Origin: Spirosoma lacussanchae
GTDB lineage: Bacteria; Bacteroidota; Bacteroidia; Cytophagales; Spirosomataceae
Reading direction: 5' to 3'
Assembly: GCF_005870035.1 (NCBI RefSeq)
Contig: NZ_SWJG01000003.1
Span: forward strand, 586,731 to 650,730
Length of the DNA stretch: 64,000 bases
A model generated the notes under the pieces. That model did not search any database. It was not told the origin of the DNA and saw nothing but the letters and a program-made list of their open reading frames with translations. Shown one piece after another: positions 1-8,557 of this stretch. The position numbers were made by a program, and so were the translations under genes. Position 1 is the stretch's first letter, and each line of letters opens with the position of its first letter.

Positions 1-2
1 AT

Positions 3-167
3 AGTAACGTTGAACTGACGCACGTCAACCTGAACGACAACACCATTGAAGGAATCCGGCGTAAGGATAAGCCCGCCTTCTCGGTGCAGTACCACCCCGA
101 ATCGTCACCTGGACCGCACGATTCGCGTTACCTGTTTGATCAGTTTGTGCAGATGATGAATGAATAA
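3..167 (+). CDS. carA: Carbamoyl-phosphate synthase small subunit, C-terminal end
   Basis: Only the last 54 codons are in the window; the gene begins to the left. The reading frame contains the class I glutamine amidotransferase motif [12 protein letters not shown] followed by YLFDQFV and a TAA stop. In this family the His and Glu of the HPE motif complete the catalytic triad with a Cys lying upstream, outside the window. The small subunit hydrolyses glutamine and passes ammonia to the large subunit for carbamoyl phosphate, feeding pyrimidine and arginine synthesis in the cytoplasm. The PGPHDS tail after HPE separates CarA from other amidotransferases. A strong hairpin with a T-run follows four bases after the stop. 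Confidence 0.9.
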   Translation, partial: SNVELTHVNLNDNTIEGIRRKDKPAFSVQYHPESSPGPHDSRYLFDQFVQMMNE

Positions 168-170
168 ACG

Positions 171-201
171 AAAGCCCGGAGCGTCAACTCCGGGCTTTTT
201 T
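171..201 (+). terminator. Intrinsic terminator after carA
   Basis: AGCCCGGA and TCCGGGCT pair around an 8-base loop and are followed by a T-run. The site closes the carA transcript. FecR on the minus strand ends 25 bases further on, so the hairpin may act in both directions. Confidence 0.85.
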
Positions 202-225
202 CATGGTCCTGCGGCTGAATCGTGG

Positions 226-1179
226 CTACGGATGAAGTACGAAGCCATGCTCGGTTTGCCGGATATTTAGCCGGCTGAGCTCGGCTACAGATCGAAGAAC
301 CGTTTCCGGATCACTGATGGGCAGAATACCCGTTAGCGTTTGGTTGCCAGGCACGGTATTTTCGAGCCGTACTGGAATGCCAAACTGCTCTTCCAGCGTC
401 CATATGACTTCGATCAGGCTGGCATTCTCGAAAACCAGCTGATCGCGGGTCCAGGCGTTATAGAGGGTTGGCCGTACTGTTCGCTGACGGGGCTGAGGAT
501 CTGCTACACTGGTTTCCAGGAGCTGACCAGGCTGCAGTGTCACGGCAGGCCGCGCGTCGTGAAAGCTGACCTGTATTTGTCCCGAATTCAGAACTACCCG
601 CTGCTGATGCGGACGGTTTTGTACCGAAAACGTGGTGCCCAGCGCCTGCACATCAAACGAGCCATCGGTCCGTACGGTAAACGGTGCTCCATTTCGGGCG
701 GTTTTAATATCAAAATAGCCTTCGCCTGTCAGCTCTACGGCGCGGGTCAACTCGGTAAAGTTGCTACGCTGGTATCGGAGTGTCGAGTGGCTGTTGAGCG
801 CCACTGTTGAGCCGTCGGGTAAGGTTACGGTTCGCCGTTCATTAAAGGCCGTTGCCTCGGTCACGTACTGCTGTTGCCAGAACCAGTACCCTAGGCCCAG
901 CAATACCAGGACTGCCGCCAATGCCGCTACCACGAGCCAGCGTCGAGACACCGGGCCAGACGGCGTCTGGTGCGGCTGAGCGGAAGCCCGCTGATGACTA
1001 GTTGAGGGTTGCGGCTGGCTATACAAACGCTCAGCCTCGCGAAAAGCCGCCAGATTCGGTGGGTTCGACTGTTGCCATCGTTTCCAGAATAAAACGGCCT
1101 CAGAATCTCGTTGCTGGCAGTAGGCCCGGAACCGGTCGTCGAGCAGGAAGTCTTCGGCGGTATATGTCGTGTAATTCAT
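226..1179 (-). CDS. FecR-family anti-sigma factor
   Basis: This 317-residue protein has the layout of Bacteroidota FecR proteins. A cytoplasmic N-terminal segment of about 75 residues has the typical FWKRWQQSNP-type helix. One membrane segment covers about residues 81-102 (WLVVAALAAVLVLLGLGYW). A periplasmic FecR domain follows, with TVTLPDGSTVALNSHS and the 'VELTGEGYFDI' signature, and the C-terminus resembles DUF4974. Such proteins relay a signal from a TonB-dependent receptor to an ECF sigma factor. No ECF sigma gene or receptor lies next to it: the upstream same-strand gene is a helicase, and the only SusC in the window is 42 kb away. Its partner must therefore be elsewhere or lost. The family call is firm; the signal sensed is unknown. 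Confidence 0.88.
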   Translation of the reverse strand: MNYTTYTAEDFLLDDRFRAYCQQRDSEAVLFWKRWQQSNPPNLAAFREAERLYSQPQPSTSHQRASAQPHQTPSGPVSRRWLVVAALAAVLVLLGLGYWFWQQQYVTEATAFNERRTVTLPDGSTVALNSHSTLRYQRSNFTELTRAVELTGEGYFDIKTARNGAPFTVRTDGSFDVQALGTTFSVQNRPHQQRVVLNSGQIQVSFHDARPAVTLQPGQLLETSVADPQPRQRTVRPTLYNAWTRDQLVFENASLIEVIWTLEEQFGIPVRLENTVPGNQTLTGILPISDPETVLRSVAELSRLNIRQTEHGFVLHP

Positions 1180-1250
1180 GGCTGTAGGCAGCAGGTCTGG
1201 TGGCGTTTGTTTATGGATGAGTGAGATGATCTGGTCAGGCTTCGGAAAAA

Positions 1251-4200
1251 TCAGCCGGGCGGATCGGCCGGTTGTCGATTATCAGGACCAGAGATGGGAT
1301 CGACAAAGCCGCGCCAGAACTCCCGGCTCCAGATTCGTTTGAACGGCCATTGTCGGCTTTGCAAAGCAACCGGTAAATAGGCGTGGGCCTGCTTGGGCGA
1401 CTGCTGGTAATAGGCATTATCGTCGGTTAGTACAAGTGATTGATAGATCTGGCCTACTTTAACCGTTAAGTCGGCAAACGGTAATTCGGGTTGCCAGTCG
1501 GGGCGTTGGGCCGCCAGCTTATCGTTAAGCAACGCCCCTATTGGCGAAGCCGTTCGAGGATACGGCTTTGGTTTGAAATGACCCTGGGAGACAGAAAGTG
1601 CGTAGTGTAGGTACGATTTCAGCAGCCGGGGGCCTTCGTTGGTGACGTTCTCGACCGCGAGCTGATCCGGCCACAGACTCGTTACCACATAGACCCGCTC
1701 CCGTGCCCGCGTTACGGCCACGTTGAGCCGGTTTTCGCCCCCGCGTGCGTTGAGACTTCCGAACTGCATAGTCAGACGACCGCGTTCATCAGGGGCGTAT
1801 CCTACTGAGAAAATAATAATATCGCGTTCATCGCCCTGCACGTTTTCGATGTTTTTAACGAACAGGCCGACTGGTTGCTCCGTGGTACGTTCGTCAAGTC
1901 GATCCTGAATCAACTGCTGTTGCTGGTAGTTGAACGTTACAATGCCGACCGACCGGCCTGGCAGTTCGGCCGCAATTTGATTGAGGAGTTGCAGAACCGC
2001 TTCGGCTTCGGCCAGATTGGTATTTTGCTGCCATACCCCCGCTACGTTCAGATATTGTATGGCAGGTGTGTGGTGGTTAACGTCGGCAAAGTGAGGCAGA
2101 AGCTGAAGTTTGTCCTGGTAGAAATGCGTGTTCGAGAACGTGATCAGATCGAGCGAACGACTCCGGTAGTGTTCGGTCAGCGATAGCTGCGGCAGCTGTT
2201 GTGAGGCCAGCTCAAGCAGGGATTCAACCTCCAGTTCGGCCGGAGTTTCTTCGTCGACTTCGTCGGTCAGGCGAGTCCGGTAGAGGTCGCTGGGGCGTAG
2301 CTGCTGGTTGTCGCCGGTTACGACGATCTGTTTGCCTCGAGCCATGGCCGGAATACCCTGTTCGGCAAAGCACTGCGAGGCTTCGTCGAAGATCACCAGA
2401 TCGAACAGGTCTGCCCGTAGTGGAAACACGGCCGATACCGTTTCGGGGGAGGCCAGCCAGCACGGAACGAGTCTGAATACTTCGTCGGCGAAGCGTTCTA
2501 TCAGTTTACGGACGGGCCATATGTTCCGTTTCTTGGTGGTTTGATGCAGCAGGTCGCGGTAGGTGACTACGTTGTTGAGCCGGTTGAAAGTCAGGTTTTT
2601 GTACGTCTGTTCGCGAAGCTTGACCAACAGGGTATCCTGGCTGAGTGCCTGTTTGCGATGGATACTCGTCTGCAGAGCCTGCTCGAGCTGGGTCATCCGC
2701 AGCGAAGAAACCATGCGCAAAACGGGATACTGCTGCTCAAGGTCATCGATCCAGGCCAGATAAAGCGCGTTCTGAACAGTAGCGGTCCAGGTGGTCGGTT
2801 CCGTATGCGTCAGGCGGTCGACCAGGATTCGCTCGGCTTCCGAAAAATTGGCCTGTATTCGGTCGGCTTCTACCAGGTAGTCGAAGTCGCGCCGGAGCGA
2901 CTGACGCAGCCTGTCGGCCTGAGCCGGATCGGACCAGATGCGGTCGAGCTGGGTACTGGTCAGGTACGACTGGCTGCTGATCTGCTCGGCGTCGACCTGC
3001 CGGGCCAGGGTCAGCAAACGCGTAACACTGTCGATGAACTGCGTATGGGTTTGCCAATGAACTTCGGAGAGCAAACGCAAAACCGGCAAGTCGGCCAGCC
3101 GGTCGAGTATAGGTCGAACCCGGCGCAGGAGCCGCAGACTGTCGGGCTTATCAGACAGCGGCAAACCCGCCAATAGAGGCCCGGCTTCGTATCGAACGGC
3201 TTCCAGCCTGATGCGGGTATCGACCTGGGCGGCCAGCTTCGTCAGATCGCCTTCGGTTAGGGTTAGCCGATTGGCAGCAGCAACAGCCATGAGCTGGCGA
3301 TTGCCGGGATGGGTTAGCTGCCACCAGTTCCACCGGATCCAGGAGGGGCGGGCGGCCAGCGCATCAGTAAGTATGGCCCGAAAGGGCCGTAGTTCGGCGA
3401 CGGGCAGGGAGGTTTCGGGATTGTCGGTGTCGGCCCAGGTGTCGGCGAGGTCGGTGAGTCGCGTTTCGGGTACTGCCAGGGCCGGATGGGCTGGGTTCGC
3501 CCGCAGGACCTGCAGCAGGCGCCACTGGCTGTCAGCGTCGGGCGTATCGAGTAGTGCCAGCAGCGCCGTAAGCGACCAGTCGAGCGCGTGCCAGTCGGCG
3601 AGTTCGGCCAGCGTCAGCGGTTTGCCCAGCTGGGCGGTGGTCAGTTTGTAGGCGTTAGTCCGGGTTTGTACCCAGCGGCTAATCGTCTGATCGATTCGGG
3701 GCTGGTCGGCGGTGGTATAGTCTGCCATTGACTGGCGATCGGCCCAGGGGTGATCAGTGCGCAGCCGTTGCTGATAAGCGGAAAAGTCATGTAGTCGCTC
3801 GACAAAGTTATCCACATTGGTTTTGTGGAATTGTTGATAAACATCGTCGACCTGAATGGTTGGACCCGACGTATCGCTGATCAGGTACAATTCTTTGGCC
3901 GACAGACCGAACAGGCTCGTATCGAACAGGGCTTCCTTGAACGCGCTGAGTTCAGCAACGGCTTCGTCAATTCGGCGGCTCTCCACCTCAAAATCACGCT
4001 CCAGCAACACGGCATTCAGGCTGTTATTCTGCTGTCGATACGTATCTAGTTGCTCGATTTGCCCGGCTATCTGAGCGTAAAGGGCTCGGCGGTCGTCCTG
4101 AAAATCATGGATCAGGGCCAGGAAGGTACCAATGCCGACGTCCTGTAACCGCGCCTGAACCACATCGAGCGCGGCTCGTTTCTGACAAACCAGCAGTACG

Positions 4201-5201
4201 CGTTTGCCGCCCGCGGCCGCATCGGCCATCAGATTCGCGATCAGCTGCGACTTTCCTGTACCTGGCGGCCCCTGCACCACCAGCGATTGCCCGGCTTTCA
4301 CCGCCCGCAGGGCCGCTTCCTGCGACGCATCGAGTGGCAATGGGGTATGTATCTGTTTTTCGGGAAGCAGCGAAGAAGCCGACGGTATGGGTATGCCCGC
4401 ATCCCGTGGCCCGTTGTTCTGTTCCAGAATCAGTTGGTCATAATCGGGAACGAGATACGACCCGGCCTGCGGAAAAATGCCCAGTACGGCTTCGGGGTAT
4501 AACTTCAACTCGCCCGTGCGTTCGAGCTGGTCGAGCGTTTTGGCAGTTTGTTTGTTGAAAAACCGGAGTTGATCGGTGAACAAGTCCTGGTTGAAATGAA
4601 TGTCGAACGGGCTCTCCTTAAGCCATTCGTACAGCTGCGTACGAAACACCAGCGGGTCGCGGTCGAAATCGTCGGCTGTTTTCTCAATGACCTCATCGGG
4701 TAGCCGAATCTGGTTAAACTGGCCATAGGCCAGGGCGAAGGTCGGATTCAGAAAAGCTACTTCGTCGCCCCGGCGAACGAGCGTCCAGACCTTGCCCCGC
4801 TGTTCGATCCGCACGGGGAAGAAGAGGAGGGGGCCATGAACGACCGTGCCATCGCCAAACTTGCCCTGTACAAACGGCCAGCCTACGTACAGGTCTTCGG
4901 TACCACGTTCTTCCTCAATGAACCGGGCCGTGCGATCTATACGCCGAAGTTTCCGGCTTACTTCGTTGCTGCGTTCCTGCCGGGCATCGAGTACGTCGCA
5001 GACCGGCACCGCAGCTTTTCGGGCCATCAGCTCAGCCACGATCGTGAACGAAGACTTGTTAAGCACAAAGTCGGCTTCGTGCAGATCCAGGAACTGACCG
5101 GCTGGCAAACCGGTCAGCAGCATCGATCGATTACGGCTGCTGAGGTTAGCCAGGCGTCGGCGGTAGGCGCGCAGGATGTCGGAACGAAAGGTCGGAACCA
5201 T
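1251..5201 (-). CDS. Large superfamily 1 helicase (DUF4011/Upf1-like)
   Basis: The protein has about 1,316 residues. Its N-terminus (DILRAYRRRLANLSSRNRS) matches the DUF4011-type start of large bacterial SF1 helicases. The motor motifs appear in order: Walker A GPPGTGKSQLIANLMAD, Walker B DLVIFDEASQC, then QGDERDIIIFSVGY and LNVAVTRARERVYVV (motifs V and VI). A long insertion of roughly 500 residues separates Walker A from Walker B. An upstream ATG at 5240 would add 13 residues but sits inside a 38-base palindrome. I prefer the ATG at 5201 because homologues begin close to the DIL..YRRRL segment. It probably unwinds or translocates on nucleic acid; substrate and pathway are unknown. Relatives are common both as stand-alone genes and in defence islands. 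Confidence 0.85.
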   Translation of the reverse strand: MVPTFRSDILRAYRRRLANLSSRNRSMLLTGLPAGQFLDLHEADFVLNKSSFTIVAELMARKAAVPVCDVLDARQERSNEVSRKLRRIDRTARFIEEERGTEDLYVGWPFVQGKFGDGTVVHGPLLFFPVRIEQRGKVWTLVRRGDEVAFLNPTFALAYGQFNQIRLPDEVIEKTADDFDRDPLVFRTQLYEWLKESPFDIHFNQDLFTDQLRFFNKQTAKTLDQLERTGELKLYPEAVLGIFPQAGSYLVPDYDQLILEQNNGPRDAGIPIPSASSLLPEKQIHTPLPLDASQEAALRAVKAGQSLVVQGPPGTGKSQLIANLMADAAAGGKRVLLVCQKRAALDVVQARLQDVGIGTFLALIHDFQDDRRALYAQIAGQIEQLDTYRQQNNSLNAVLLERDFEVESRRIDEAVAELSAFKEALFDTSLFGLSAKELYLISDTSGPTIQVDDVYQQFHKTNVDNFVERLHDFSAYQQRLRTDHPWADRQSMADYTTADQPRIDQTISRWVQTRTNAYKLTTAQLGKPLTLAELADWHALDWSLTALLALLDTPDADSQWRLLQVLRANPAHPALAVPETRLTDLADTWADTDNPETSLPVAELRPFRAILTDALAARPSWIRWNWWQLTHPGNRQLMAVAAANRLTLTEGDLTKLAAQVDTRIRLEAVRYEAGPLLAGLPLSDKPDSLRLLRRVRPILDRLADLPVLRLLSEVHWQTHTQFIDSVTRLLTLARQVDAEQISSQSYLTSTQLDRIWSDPAQADRLRQSLRRDFDYLVEADRIQANFSEAERILVDRLTHTEPTTWTATVQNALYLAWIDDLEQQYPVLRMVSSLRMTQLEQALQTSIHRKQALSQDTLLVKLREQTYKNLTFNRLNNVVTYRDLLHQTTKKRNIWPVRKLIERFADEVFRLVPCWLASPETVSAVFPLRADLFDLVIFDEASQCFAEQGIPAMARGKQIVVTGDNQQLRPSDLYRTRLTDEVDEETPAELEVESLLELASQQLPQLSLTEHYRSRSLDLITFSNTHFYQDKLQLLPHFADVNHHTPAIQYLNVAGVWQQNTNLAEAEAVLQLLNQIAAELPGRSVGIVTFNYQQQQLIQDRLDERTTEQPVGLFVKNIENVQGDERDIIIFSVGYAPDERGRLTMQFGSLNARGGENRLNVAVTRARERVYVVTSLWPDQLAVENVTNEGPRLLKSYLHYALSVSQGHFKPKPYPRTASPIGALLNDKLAAQRPDWQPELPFADLTVKVGQIYQSLVLTDDNAYYQQSPKQAHAYLPVALQSRQWPFKRIWSREFWRGFVDPISGPDNRQPADPPG

Positions 5202-5227
5202 ATTCCTTACAAGGTTAAACACAATCG

Positions 5228-5265
5228 CAGGACTTGCCATAGCGCGCTATGATAAGTCCTGCGAT
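5228..5265. promoter_or_regulatory. 38-base palindrome upstream of the helicase gene
   Basis: The arms CGCAGGACTT and AAGTCCTGCG flank a self-complementary core ATAGCGCGCTAT, with a few unpaired bases between them. The palindrome covers the alternative ATG at 5240 and lies 27 bases before the preferred start at 5201. No T-run follows on either strand, so an operator or leader RNA hairpin is more likely than a terminator. The bound factor is unknown. Confidence 0.5.
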
Positions 5266-5298
5266 GTATAGGAACGCTATACTAGAAAACCGGCCTGG

Positions 5299-6381
5299 TC
5301 AGGCATCTTCTTTTACGCGTTCAACCTCTTCTTTCTTCTCTGGAATGAGCCAGGAGGCCAGCACGCTGATGCTCAGGATGGCAATGATAATGTAAAGCGA
5401 ATAAACAGGCTGAAAACCGAGCTCTTCGAGCCAGTGTTCGGTCAACATTTTCAGGCCGATGAACGTCAGCAGCACTGCCAGGCCGACTTTCAGAAAGCGG
5501 AACTGACTCATAATACTTGATAGGAAGAAGAACATGGACCGAAGCCCCATAATCGCAAACACGTTCGAGAAGAAGACGATGTATGGGTCTTTAGTGATCG
5601 AGAAAATAGCTGGGATCGAGTCGACGGCGAAGATCAGATCGGTAAACGCCACCACAATGACAATAATGAACAGGGGCGTAACGAACAGCTTCCGATCCGA
5701 CTTCCGGCGCACAAAGAAATTATCGGTTACGTTACGCTTGTACACGTTGAGGTACTTACTCGCAAACCGAACAACCGGGTGTTTACTAGGCTCGATTTTT
5801 TCGTCTTCGTCTTTCTGGAAGAAAAGCTGAAGCCCGGTATAAACCAGGAACGCGCCGAAAATGTAGATAATCCAGTCGAAACGCTGCAACAGAGCCGCCC
5901 CCACGAAGATGAAGACGAAGCGCAGGACAATCGCGCCCAGAATACCCCATACCAGAATCTTCTTGTAGTACCGCTCCCGAACGCCGAATGAGCTGAATAT
6001 CAGAATGAAGACAAAGATGTTGTCGGCCGAGAGCGAGTATTCGACCAGGTAGCCCGTTATGTATTCGAGGGCCATGTTATTCTGAAACCGGGTCAGGCTG
6101 GCCGCAAAATCGCCGGGGACCAGATCAACGTGGTCGGCGTACAGGTTCTGTACTTCCTGCAATCGTGCCATATCGGTGATGCCGTGAACGAGATACCCAT
6201 AATTTTTGAGCAGAAAATAAAACCCGACCGACAAGGCTACCCAGATGGCACTCCAGGTGGCGGCTTCTTTAAAATGGACAACGTGGCTTTTTTGCCGGGA
6301 GAACACCCCGAGGTCGAGTGCCATTACGATCAGCACAAAAGCGGCAAAAGCCAGAAAGAACGTAGTTTCGCTGGTTAGCAT
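5299..6381 (-). CDS. TerC/Alx-family integral membrane protein
   Basis: This 360-residue multi-pass inner-membrane protein carries the TerC family signatures: LSADNIFVFILIFSSFGV with acidic residues in the membrane, and the later AFTDLIFAVDSIPAIFSIT. About eight hydrophobic segments can be seen. The length fits the Alx/TerC branch. Family members have been linked to tellurite resistance and, for Alx and relatives, to manganese export at high pH; which applies here cannot be read from sequence. It ends 34 bases before the helicase palindrome and is divergent from the glycosyltransferase, with 144 bases between the two starts. Confidence 0.9.
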   Translation of the reverse strand: MLTSETTFFLAFAAFVLIVMALDLGVFSRQKSHVVHFKEAATWSAIWVALSVGFYFLLKNYGYLVHGITDMARLQEVQNLYADHVDLVPGDFAASLTRFQNNMALEYITGYLVEYSLSADNIFVFILIFSSFGVRERYYKKILVWGILGAIVLRFVFIFVGAALLQRFDWIIYIFGAFLVYTGLQLFFQKDEDEKIEPSKHPVVRFASKYLNVYKRNVTDNFFVRRKSDRKLFVTPLFIIVIVVAFTDLIFAVDSIPAIFSITKDPYIVFFSNVFAIMGLRSMFFFLSSIMSQFRFLKVGLAVLLTFIGLKMLTEHWLEELGFQPVYSLYIIIAILSISVLASWLIPEKKEEVERVKEDA

Positions 6382-6490
6382 AGCATATCGGCAAGAACAT
6401 GAGTCTAACCCTGTCCTGCCGGAAAAGTTAGTTTAATTCGGTAAAACTATAATCAATACGCCGAATGGTTTCGCTTGGTTCGGCATAATA

Positions 6491-6521
6491 TTGGCTTAGT
6501 GAGTCTTAGGCCTTAGTTTTG
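6491..6521 (+). promoter_or_regulatory. Bacteroidota-type promoter of the glycosyltransferase gene
   Basis: TTG at 6491-6493 and TAGTTTTG at 6514-6521 match the TTG / TAnnTTTG elements with 20 bases between them. The ATG follows only four bases after the -7 element, so the transcript is predicted to be leaderless or nearly so. Confidence 0.6.
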
Positions 6522-6525
6522 ACCC

Positions 6526-7266
6526 ATGTTTAATAGTAAAAAAGTCGTTGTAGTGATGCCCGCCTACCGGGCTGCCCTCACGCTGGAGCGTACCTACCGT
6601 GAAATTCCATTCGATCTGGTTGATGACGTCATTCTGGTTGATGACGCCAGTCCGGATAATACCGTTGAGGTTGCCCGCCAGTTGGGAATCCGGCATGTTA
6701 TCCGACATGATCGGAACAAAGGCTATGGTGGTAACCAGAAAACCTGTTATGCGCAGGCACTTGAACTGGGAGCCGACATCGTTATTATGCTGCACCCTGA
6801 TTACCAGTATACGCCCCTCTTGCTGCCCGCTATGATCACCATCATTGGCAATGGGCTTTACCCGGTTGTGTTTGGCTCCCGAATTTTGGGTAAAGGGGCT
6901 CTCAAGGGCGGAATGCCCATGTATAAATACATTGCCAATCGCTTTCTGACGTTTACGCAGAACCTGCTCATGAATCAGAAACTGTCGGAGTATCACACCG
7001 GCTACCGGGCGTTTTCGGGTGAGGTATTGCGCAGCCTCGACTTCACCCATAACTCCGACGACTTCATCTTCGACAATGAGATGATTGCGCAGATTTTCTA
7101 CAAAGGCTTCGATATTGGTGAGGTGACATGCCCCACCAAATATTTCGAAGAAGCATCGTCCATCAATTTCCGGCGCTCATCGATCTATGGCTTGGGAGTA
7201 CTGCGCACCTCGCTCTTCTATATGCTCACAAAACTCGGGCTGATGCGCTGGAAGGTGCTGTCGTAG
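6526..7266 (+). CDS. Family 2 glycosyltransferase (dolichol-phosphate-mannose-synthase-like)
   Basis: The 246-residue protein has a GT-A fold start (KKVVVVMPAYRAALTLERT), the first acidic motif VILVDDASPDNT, the conserved HDRNKGYGGNQKT segment and a metal-binding-type HPDYQY in place of a plain DxD. The GSRIL and YHTGYRAFSGEVL segments are typical of polyprenyl-phosphate sugar transferases. No clear membrane helices are present, apart from a hydrophobic tail. It probably moves a sugar from a nucleotide donor to a lipid or polysaccharide acceptor at the inner membrane face. Its last 41 bases overlap the 3' end of the convergent polyketide synthase gene. The acceptor is unknown. Confidence 0.85.
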   Translation: MFNSKKVVVVMPAYRAALTLERTYREIPFDLVDDVILVDDASPDNTVEVARQLGIRHVIRHDRNKGYGGNQKTCYAQALELGADIVIMLHPDYQYTPLLLPAMITIIGNGLYPVVFGSRILGKGALKGGMPMYKYIANRFLTFTQNLLMNQKLSEYHTGYRAFSGEVLRSLDFTHNSDDFIFDNEMIAQIFYKGFDIGEVTCPTKYFEEASSINFRRSSIYGLGVLRTSLFYMLTKLGLMRWKVLS

Positions 7267-8443
7267 CGTAGACCGGTGCGTCCATAACCACTTCCAGCAC
7301 CATCGCTTCGAGGGTTAGACCAGGGCCAAACGCACAACTCAGTATATTATCGGGCTGAGATAGCGTAGGTTCCGTCTCCTCGGCCGATGTCGGTTCGGTC
7401 AGCTGCCGGCGCTGCAACTTGTTCCATACCTCTTTCAGCACAAATAGAACCGTAGCCGACGACATATTCCCGTTCTGACGCAGCACCTCGTAGGCGTGGC
7501 GGTTGTCGAAAGGGGTTATGCCGAGTTGACCTTCGATAACTTCCAGAATCCGCCGGCCGCCGGGATGGAGCGCGTAATGCCCAATGTCATCGAGGGTAAG
7601 GCCACACTGGTCGAGCAGGCGCTCCATCAGCTGACCAATCCCCTGCTGTATAAACGTCGGTACTTCGGCGGTGAGCGTCATCTCAAAGCCGAAGTCGCTC
7701 ACATGCCAGGCCATTGCGTGTTTCCCTTCGGGGAGCAGGTCGCAGTAGAACGACCGCAGCCGGAACGACTGCTCGGGCCGGGGCCGGCTCTCAACCAGCA
7801 CAGCCGCCGACCCGTCGGCAAAGAGCGCGTTAGAAAGCAGATGGTCGGTTTCTGTTTTTTTCTGGAAGTGAATGGTACACAGCTCTACACACACCACCAG
7901 CACCCGCGCGTCGGCATCGGATCGGACAATGGCATCGGCTGCTTTCAAGCCGTTAAAGGCCCCGTAACAGCCCATGAAATTGATGGCGAGCCGCTGGGTG
8001 GTATTCGGCAGGCCCAGCGCTTCGATGATCTCGATATCGGGTCCCGGTGCGTATAGCCCCGTACAGCTGACCGTGATCAGGTGCGTAATGGTCTGCGGAT
8101 CGAAGTCGGCATAGTTGGCGAAGCAGTCCCGAATGGCTTTCAGAGCCAGGGGAACAGCCTCCTGCCGATATACGCCCATCCGCTGGCTTACCGTCGGAAA
8201 CGGTTCCATACCGGGCGTGTTGGCATAAAAGGTAAACTCGTCTTTGGGCCGAACGTAATCGGCCAGTACGGTATGGCGCTGGTCGATACGCGTATGGCGA
8301 TAAAGCGCCATAAGGCGTCGGCTGTCGCGCTCGTCGAGTTGCAGCACATCGGCCATAAACTCAGCCGCTTTCTGTTGGGTCGATGAATAGGCGGGTACGG
8401 CGGTGCCGATGCTATTGATATAGCCGCTGCGATGCTGTCTCAT
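7226..8443 (-). CDS. Type III polyketide synthase (chalcone/stilbene-synthase-like)
   Basis: This 405-residue thiolase-fold enzyme has the complete Cys-His-Asn triad: Cys127 in VSCTGLYAPGPD, His293 in ALHPGGRRILE and Asn326 in NGNMSSATVLFVL. The INFMGCYGAFNGL and FADGSAAVLV segments are also typical. Type III synthases extend an acyl-CoA starter with malonyl-CoA and cyclise it to a pyrone or resorcinol-type ring. It is divergent from a UbiA prenyltransferase gene with 114 bases between them, which suggests a prenylated or lipid-linked aromatic product. No methyltransferase or oxidase lies beside it. Starter and product cannot be predicted from this reading. Confidence 0.92.
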   Translation of the reverse strand: MRQHRSGYINSIGTAVPAYSSTQQKAAEFMADVLQLDERDSRRLMALYRHTRIDQRHTVLADYVRPKDEFTFYANTPGMEPFPTVSQRMGVYRQEAVPLALKAIRDCFANYADFDPQTITHLITVSCTGLYAPGPDIEIIEALGLPNTTQRLAINFMGCYGAFNGLKAADAIVRSDADARVLVVCVELCTIHFQKKTETDHLLSNALFADGSAAVLVESRPRPEQSFRLRSFYCDLLPEGKHAMAWHVSDFGFEMTLTAEVPTFIQQGIGQLMERLLDQCGLTLDDIGHYALHPGGRRILEVIEGQLGITPFDNRHAYEVLRQNGNMSSATVLFVLKEVWNKLQRRQLTEPTSAEETEPTLSQPDNILSCAFGPGLTLEAMVLEVVMDAPVYATTAPSSASARVL

Positions 8444-8557
8444 AGAGTGGGTGCTCCGCCAGCACGGAGACTAAACGTATGAACAAAACTGGGTTCTCGT
8501 ATAACTGCGCGTTGAGCTGAAAGTTCTTTAAATTGAGCGCACTTTAACCAAAACACC

